Position numbers and translations under genes: made by a program
Shown here: positions 19,153 through 23,520 of the stretch, piece by piece
Layout: each line of letters opens with the position of its first letter
Numbering within the stretch: the stretch's first letter is position 1
Notes under the pieces: model-generated
Seen by the model: only the letters and a program-made list of their open reading frames with translations
What the model was told of the DNA's origin: nothing
Database searches by the model: none
Origin: a virus
DNA: 23,520 nt
Virus record (IMG/VR): IMGVR_UViG_3300023501_000055
Coordinates: 1 to 23,520 of that record
Reading direction: 5' to 3' (one strand)

Positions 19153-19941
19153 TTATACCACCGCGTTAATTGTAGCTATAACCGCGTTAATTGTAGCTAT
19201 ATCTGCTACGACACTTTCAAAGTCGTCTAGTCGTAACATGTTAGGACCGTCACTAGGTGCGTTGTCTGGATCAGGGTGTACTTCTAAGAAAAAGTTGGTA
19301 ACGCCAAGAGCACTAGCTGCGCGGCATAAGCCAGGAACATAATCCCTGTTGCCACTGCTAGAACCTCCAAGACCACCAGGCTTCTGTACGCTGTGTGTGG
19401 CATCAAAAACCACAGGCACCCTAAAATTATTAAGCATGTAATCAATGCCGGTGAAATCAACAACCAAGTTGTTATATCCAAAACTAGTTCCTCTCTCTGT
19501 GATCCAAAGCTCTTTGGCTTCGTCACATTTACTTAGTATACCTTTCATATCCCACGGAGCAAGGAACTGTCCTTTTTTAATATTAACAATTTTATCTGTT
19601 GCACATGCCGCTTGTACTAGGTCAGTTTGTCGACAAAGGAATGCAGGAATTTGTAATACGTCAACAACATCATAATGCACCATTAGGGCAATTTGTTTTA
19701 TGTCATGTACGTCAGTAAGTATTTTAACACCGTGTACTTCTTTTAATATTTTAAAGTCGTACATAGTTTTAGAAAGTCCCATGCCGCGTTTGCCTTGCAT
19801 ACTACTGCGATTAGCTTTGTCATAACTTGCTTTGAAGTAGTATTCAATGCCGTACTTGGCACACACTTCTTTGCATCGTTGTGCAATTTGTGCAGACTGT
19901 CCTAAGGACTCGTGTTGGCAAGGTCCTGCTATTATTCTCAT
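19153..19941 (-). CDS. kdsA: 3-deoxy-8-phosphooctulonate synthase (KdsA)
   Basis: 262 residues covering the whole KdsA barrel: IIAGPCQHES (3-12), FKASYDKANRSS, ILTDVHD, DVLQIPAFLCRQTDL, VNIKKGQFLAPWDM, ERGTSFGYNNLVVD, PVVFDATHSVQKPGG, and EVHPDPDNAPSDGPN near the end. It condenses phosphoenolpyruvate with D-arabinose-5-phosphate to Kdo-8-phosphate, the precursor of the inner LPS core sugar Kdo. The Cys in AGPC is the metal ligand of the metal-dependent class (as in Aquifex), not the Asn class of E. coli. The C-terminus carries a 7-residue tandem duplication (IATINAV). A phage copy may keep or change Kdo supply during infection. Confidence 0.95.
   Translation of the reverse strand: MRIIAGPCQHESLGQSAQIAQRCKEVCAKYGIEYYFKASYDKANRSSMQGKRGMGLSKTMYDFKILKEVHGVKILTDVHDIKQIALMVHYDVVDVLQIPAFLCRQTDLVQAACATDKIVNIKKGQFLAPWDMKGILSKCDEAKELWITERGTSFGYNNLVVDFTGIDYMLNNFRVPVVFDATHSVQKPGGLGGSSSGNRDYVPGLCRAASALGVTNFFLEVHPDPDNAPSDGPNMLRLDDFESVVADIATINAVIATINAVV
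19160..19201. repeat. 21-bp perfect tandem duplication
   Basis: Two identical, adjacent 21-base units (19160-19180 and 19181-19201, beginning ACCGCGTTAATTG) at the 3' end of kdsA. They add seven in-frame residues just before the stop, so the reading frame is kept. Slippage could change the copy number. Confidence 0.95.
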
Positions 19942-20204
19942 TTGTGTTCCTTAACTGTGTAATACGTTGTTACTAACTTGTCTAATAGCTTTTTTAATGT
20001 TGGATATTCTAAGCTCAGTTTACATAGCTCTTGCCACTCTGCATAGTTTAACAAGTCGCCTTGGGCTCTTGCTATTCCTGCAGGATCACCGCCTATGATC
20101 CAACGTGGTATTGTATTGTGCGGAGGGTCTCGATAATGAGCATACACAACACCGTCGTTGCGCTCGTATATTAATGCTTCTCCAGGTATCATTTTATTTG
20201 ACAA
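19938..20204 (-). CDS. conserved T4-like marine phage protein
   Basis: 88 residues with GEALIYERNDGVVYAHYRDP, RWIIGGDP and LEYPTLKKLLDKLVTTYYTV. I recall close matches as conserved hypotheticals in cyanophages; no role is known. The pattern suggests a small alpha/beta protein. Its stop and the kdsA start share an ATGA overlap, and its start lies inside the cupin gene's end, so the three genes are one coupled unit. Confidence 0.78.
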   Translation of the reverse strand: MSNKMIPGEALIYERNDGVVYAHYRDPPHNTIPRWIIGGDPAGIARAQGDLLNYAEWQELCKLSLEYPTLKKLLDKLVTTYYTVKEHK

Positions 20205-20553
20205 CGTTACTTCCTGAAGTACGTCTTACAATGTCATCGTGGTTAAACTCTGCCCAATACAACTCAAATGCAACACCATCTTCTAATCCTTCGAACTGAT
20301 GAATCTTGCCAGGCTTCACTTGTGTAAAGTCTCCAGCCTCAAGAATAGTTTCATCAACTAGTCCTTGATCATCTTGCCAAACTCGAACAATCATCTTGCC
20401 CGACTCAACAAAGAAGCCATTCCATTTAAATTCGTGTGCATGTTCTGAACACTTGTATCCTGCATTAAAGTTAATGCGGTGGAACTCTAATGCTCCGTTA
20501 GCATGGATCAGTTCCGTTGATCCCCATACTTTGCCTGCTTTAATTCCCATCAT
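20194..20553 (-). CDS. cupin-fold protein
   Basis: 119 residues forming one cupin barrel. Motif 1 includes SEHAHEFKWNGFFVESG (two His and a Glu as metal ligands) and motif 2 PGKIHQFEGLEDG (His). Such single-domain cupins bind a metal and act as isomerases, epimerases, dioxygenases or sugar binders. Sitting beside kdsA suggests a sugar-related role, for example an isomerase step, but this is inference. Ribosome-binding site AAGGAG stands before two adjacent ATG codons. Confidence 0.8.
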   Translation of the reverse strand: MMGIKAGKVWGSTELIHANGALEFHRINFNAGYKCSEHAHEFKWNGFFVESGKMIVRVWQDDQGLVDETILEAGDFTQVKPGKIHQFEGLEDGVAFELYWAEFNHDDIVRRTSGSNVVK

Positions 20554-20561
20554 AATTCTCC

Positions 20562-21068
20562 TTACATTAATAGGCTATATTCTATCACTTCGCATTGTCT
20601 ACTTATATCCTTAACAAAAAATGCGCACAGAGGATTTTTACCTTCAGTGATTGGGATACTTAGTAGTTGTCCATTTTTCATTTTAGGAAAATACCATTTT
20701 ACATCTGTATAGAAATTAGTAATTTTAATTTCTGCAAAGTCTGTTTTAAAACTACTTAATGGATTAAAAAGAAATGCTTCAAATCCTCTGTCATTAATAC
20801 TAGTCAGTGGCAACACTTCTAGATCCATTCCGCTTTCGGAACACCCAACTGCAACACTCCAATCAACTGGCATTGTTACTTCATGCCCGCCAATATCCAA
20901 CACCATTGCAGGTGCGCTGAATGATTCTAAGAAAATTAACGGAACAAAAAAGAAGTCAGGTTCTTTAGGGTTACTATTATCTAGTACACTAAAGCGTACA
21001 TCATCTTCTATTGTTTCGGGTAAGTCATCTAAGTTAAAACACTCATTTTCTAATGTTAATATTCTCAT
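20562..21068 (-). CDS. conserved T4-like phage protein downstream of uvsW
   Basis: 168 residues. Characteristic stretches are LPETIEDDVRFSVLDNS, DFFFVPLIFLESFSAPAMVL, LPLTSINDRGFEAFLFNPL and the end KDISRQCEVIEYS. I recall this protein as conserved beside uvsW in cyanophages; the function is not known. It starts three bases after the uvsW stop, so it is translated from the same mRNA. Confidence 0.8.
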   Translation of the reverse strand: MRILTLENECFNLDDLPETIEDDVRFSVLDNSNPKEPDFFFVPLIFLESFSAPAMVLDIGGHEVTMPVDWSVAVGCSESGMDLEVLPLTSINDRGFEAFLFNPLSSFKTDFAEIKITNFYTDVKWYFPKMKNGQLLSIPITEGKNPLCAFFVKDISRQCEVIEYSLLM

Positions 21069-21071
21069 AAT

Positions 21072-21911
21072 TTAATTCCAGTCCACTTTCTCAATTGTAA
21101 ATGGGTACTCAGCTTCTTTGTAAAATTTCTTACGTTGAGTTAAGTGTCGCTTCGCAAACTTGCATGTTGATGTCAAGTCCCAAATTTGTACGAAGTCTTT
21201 GTCTTTTGCCTTACGAACGCCTCTACCAATACTTTGTATTACTCTTACAAATGATTTGCCAGGCTCCAAGAGTACAAGATTAAAAATGCGAGGGATATTA
21301 AGGCCCACCGCTGCGACACCATATGTTGCAATAATAACTTCGTTAGTCCCCTCGCGAATTGTATCATATGTTTCCTTCCTGTCTTTTACTTTAACTGCAC
21401 CACTTACGAAAGTGCTGCCGGGTATAAGTTCTGCCAGTGTTTGTCCTGCACTAATCCTGTCTACTAAGATTAGTGTGTTGCCTGTTTGTGATACGTTATT
21501 CATCATACTCGCAATGTATGCTAAACGTGCTGGATCTGATGTTAAGTATTTTAGTTCACCTTGATAGTCCGAATGTGCTACAACATCAATCAGCTGACAT
21601 ACATTAACATGACACGCTGATAGTACTCCTTGATCCTGTAACGACTTTGCTGTAATGCTTCCAACTACTGGACCTAAGCTTGCGTGAATACTTTCAAACT
21701 CAAACTTCTCTCTAGGCACTGTGCCAGTTAGTCCCCAACGAATCGGAGCGTTCTTTAAGTTGCGTGTAAGTAAGTTCTTTAGTACTTCTGCTTTGGCCAT
21801 GTGACAGTTTGAAACTACAACATCATTTGCAATATAGTTATGGTCCGTTTCTACATGAAGATTATAAGTTTCGTGTGGCTTTTCGATTTCTTTTTTACTG
21901 ATTAACTTCAT
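21072..21911 (-). CDS. uvsW: C-terminal split-intein half plus C-extein of UvsW helicase
   Basis: 280 residues from ATG 21911, chosen because TTAGGA stands seven bases upstream. Residues 1-35 (MKLISKKEIEKPHETYNLHV at the start, ending VVVSN) are an intein C-terminal half with block F/G features, and the next residue Cys is the splice nucleophile. The extein then continues CHMAKAEVL, so motif II reads DE|CH. The rest is the helicase C-half: LTGTVPRE (motif III), DRISAGQTL, TYGVAAVGLNIPR (motif V region) and QSIGRGVRKAKDK (motif VI). UvsW is a 3'-5' helicase that unwinds R-loops and branched DNA in T4. This piece must be joined in trans to the polypeptide at 22820-23520. Confidence 0.9.
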   Translation of the reverse strand: MKLISKKEIEKPHETYNLHVETDHNYIANDVVVSNCHMAKAEVLKNLLTRNLKNAPIRWGLTGTVPREKFEFESIHASLGPVVGSITAKSLQDQGVLSACHVNVCQLIDVVAHSDYQGELKYLTSDPARLAYIASMMNNVSQTGNTLILVDRISAGQTLAELIPGSTFVSGAVKVKDRKETYDTIREGTNEVIIATYGVAAVGLNIPRIFNLVLLEPGKSFVRVIQSIGRGVRKAKDKDFVQIWDLTSTCKFAKRHLTQRKKFYKEAEYPFTIEKVDWN

Positions 21912-22806
21912 AAAGTTTCCTAATTTTATTTTGTGTTTTAGTATCAAATTCGGTCAAATCATCAGGCATTGGCCGAGTTATAAAATATTCTTTATCTGCT
22001 AATACTAAATTATATCCATTAGCATTGCACCACTCTTCGGCGGTAGATATTTTAGTTTGTGTTTTTTGGTCATTAAAAAGTTCTCTAGGTTTTACTTCAA
22101 TTGCAGTTTTAGTTTTATGATTAACAAAATCTATTATGTAAATATGTTCTTTACATTCAAAAACATAAGGTATTCTTAAAGTTTCATACTCGGCATCAGG
22201 ATCGAAATATTGATAAAGTGATTCCCAGCTGCTTCTATATTTTTTATTTTTATAATACGAATCCCAATGAGTATTTCTATTATTAGAATTTGGAGTAAAC
22301 TCTCCTGAAAGAATTTTTTCTTTCATTAAGTTACTTCTATATTCTTTTTGTTCTGCGGTCATCATTGTTCCGTACATGCCGTTTTTTGTGCCAGTATTAG
22401 CAACACTTATCTTTTCTTTTGTTTCAGCTGAATGCGGATAAGAATAAGGATAGTTTCCCTTCATATCTTTATTCCATGGCGTTCCTGTATTTAGGTTAGA
22501 TTTAATTTTTTTTCCATGCTTTTCTTGGCATTTGATTCCGCCTTGCACAGAAGTCAAGGATCTACACTTTTTTTCGGCCAATTCTCTGTCATCACTATTG
22601 ATACTGTAAAGTATGTCAAAATTTTCTTTCCAAACATTATCTCCTGACATTACTCGTTTCTTGCAAAGACGCACGTCTCTCTCAGACTCAAGGATTAATC
22701 CATTTGATAGAATAACTTTTTTACCAGTTATTTTTTCTGCTTGCAGTTTTTGATGATTTATTTTTAAAACTTTATTAAAGTTTTCTATATCAAATTGTTT
22801 TGCCAT
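21895..22806 (-). CDS. free-standing homing endonuclease, PD-(D/E)xK/VSR-like
   Basis: 303 residues between the two intein halves. The middle has NUMOD3-like DNA-binding segments (GTPWNKDMKG; HSAETKEKISVANTG). The C-terminal domain (about 190-275) fits the VSR-like nuclease fold: KYRSSWE (E195), YIIDF (D226) and AIEVKPR (E237, K239). This arrangement, an endonuclease gene between split-intein halves in phage replication genes, is the one described for fractured genes in marine metagenomes. It should cut intein-free uvsW alleles and spread the cassette. Ribosome-binding site GGAGAAG; a late-promoter-like box lies upstream. Confidence 0.87.
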   Translation of the reverse strand: MAKQFDIENFNKVLKINHQKLQAEKITGKKVILSNGLILESERDVRLCKKRVMSGDNVWKENFDILYSINSDDRELAEKKCRSLTSVQGGIKCQEKHGKKIKSNLNTGTPWNKDMKGNYPYSYPHSAETKEKISVANTGTKNGMYGTMMTAEQKEYRSNLMKEKILSGEFTPNSNNRNTHWDSYYKNKKYRSSWESLYQYFDPDAEYETLRIPYVFECKEHIYIIDFVNHKTKTAIEVKPRELFNDQKTQTKISTAEEWCNANGYNLVLADKEYFITRPMPDDLTEFDTKTQNKIRKLYEVNQ

Positions 22807-22819
22807 AAATACTTCTCCT

Positions 22820-23520
22820 TTAGCTATATGTATTTATGTCAATAATTTCTAAATCTTCAGTTAATTGGTCTGCTCTAACCCAGCCATTGTCTGTTAAAAA
22901 TTTATGGTTAGCAGTAACTTTAGTTTTTATGCCGTTGTCAAACTCTATCTCTAGCATTTTTTCACTTTGACTATGTGTTAAGTTTTTATGAACTTTAACT
23001 ACTGTATCTTCTTTGTATTGTTTTGTTTTTTCACATAGATTAATTACTTTGTCGCCCGCCTTTAAATCTTTAATAGGCACTTGACCACTTGGTGTTGTGA
23101 TAAGAGTGTTGCCATCAAAACATTCGTCAACAATGATTGTAGATACCTCTTCTAAGAACTCTGCAAGACTTAGTGCTGCTGTGCCGTCCTTGTTTTTCTT
23201 GTCAAGTATATTTAAACTTTGCCAAGTACAAATTGTGTGAGTCTTACCTAGCATCTTCCTGTCGCCGAAGTACACACCAACGTCGAGCCCACAGTTAACA
23301 TAGTCTTCTTCTGTTTGTTCTACTAACGACTTGTTAGGAACAATAACTATGCTACGTCCGTAAGGCTCAGTTATATGACTTAGAGTTGCTGTGGTAATTG
23401 TATTATGATGTAATACTCCGTCTGCATCATAATATAAGTACGGTGCATCTATTCCGATATCGTAAAATGTAGTATCGTCAATATTGTTAATACTACTAAC
23501 CTTAACATTCCCGTTAATAG
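22820..23520 (-). CDS. uvsW: UvsW middle piece: end of intein 1, extein, and N-half of split intein 2 (partial)
   Basis: The frame enters from the right edge. Codons 23402-23518 end an intein (FYDIGIDAPYLYY, then GVLHHN), followed by extein T, which should be the Thr of Walker A. The extein of 93 residues (23123-23401) reads TITTATLSHITEPYGRSIVI, VPNKSLVEQTEEDY, GVYFGDRKM, THTICTWQSLN and ends STIIVDE (Walker B). At Cys 23120-23122 a second intein starts: CFDGNTLITTPSGQVPIKDL (block A) and VTANHKFLT (block B). It stops after 100 residues, the usual length of a split N-intein. The two flanking extein parts and the C-half at 21072-21911 should be spliced in trans to active helicase. Confidence 0.9.
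   Translation of the reverse strand, partial: INGNVKVSSINNIDDTTFYDIGIDAPYLYYDADGVLHHNTITTATLSHITEPYGRSIVIVPNKSLVEQTEEDYVNCGLDVGVYFGDRKMLGKTHTICTWQSLNILDKKNKDGTAALSLAEFLEEVSTIIVDECFDGNTLITTPSGQVPIKDLKAGDKVINLCEKTKQYKEDTVVKVHKNLTHSQSEKMLEIEFDNGIKTKVTANHKFLTDNGWVRADQLTEDLEIIDINTYS
22831..22838 (-). promoter_or_regulatory. late promoter box upstream of the endonuclease
   Basis: The complement reads CATAAATA, a T4 late -10 variant inside the end of the N-intein gene, 24 bases before ATG 22806, with the GGAGAAG ribosome-binding site between. Confidence 0.5.

Noticed and set aside
22801-22850. Early promoter at TTGACA in the N-intein end
   Set aside because: TTGACA occurs on the leftward strand, but no -10 lies 15-19 bases on; the overlapping CATAAATA is a better candidate for control of the endonuclease.
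22820-23275. An independent gene starting at GTG 23275
   Set aside because: The frame is open to the window edge and the upstream part encodes continuous UvsW extein and intein sequence, so the GTG is an internal Val codon.

Overview
The window reads as part of the genome of a marine T4-like myovirus (tailed phage). The evidence is a set of T4-type replication genes (gp41-like DnaB-fold helicase, gp61-like primase, UvsW-like helicase, a possible gp62-like clamp-loader subunit), peptide deformylase, MazG-like and 2OG-Fe(II) oxygenase genes, T4-style late promoter boxes (TATAAATA and variants), free-standing homing endonucleases and a phage tRNA. A KDO-8-phosphate synthase gene suggests a Gram-negative host with Kdo-containing LPS, so more likely a proteobacterium than a cyanobacterium (inference). 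Homology calls come from recognised motifs only; no database search was run.

Layout. 1-7967 is a rightward accessory region of small, mostly unknown early genes. Almost every gene or gene pair has its own strong promoter: TTGACA, 16-17 bp, TGY-TATAMT, followed by a short dyad over the predicted transcription start, then a stereotyped ribosome-binding box AGGGCA just before the ATG. A relict tRNA-Met fused to a P-loop ATPase fragment, an intact tRNA-Arg(TCT) and a MazG-like gene sit in a patch with different codon use (about 1.1-3.2 kb). 7968-8866 is a convergent, mostly non-coding region with terminators for both directions. 8867-23520 runs leftward, apart from one late gene at 16146-16517. 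It carries the core replication genes, a sugar/modification set (carbamoyltransferase, SGNH-like protein, KdsA, cupin) and a structural gene.

Most striking observation. Directly after the AAA ATPase gene, about 5805-6036, lies a run of five hairpins that ends in an intrinsic terminator. Three loops carry the identical sequence TGTGCCCTC, and the terminator loop is TGCCCT. The reverse complement of the shared core is AGGGCA, exactly the ribosome-binding box placed before eight early genes in this same window. This suggests a multi-headed antisense RNA that could act on translation of the phage's early regulon, encoded 3' of one of its own targets. The idea is inference, but the complementarity is in the sequence.

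The second theme is parasitic DNA in replication genes. The uvsW gene is fractured. A split intein interrupts its DE|CH motif, with a separate PD-(D/E)xK homing endonuclease gene between the halves, and the C-terminal end of another intein ends exactly before the Thr of the Walker A motif at the window edge. The primase 5' end is displaced by a GIY-YIG endonuclease, and an orphaned copy of the original N-terminus remains upstream. Other scars are an SGNH-like gene frameshifted by a 5-bp repeat, a truncated radical-SAM gene, and a 21-bp tandem duplication at the 3' end of kdsA.
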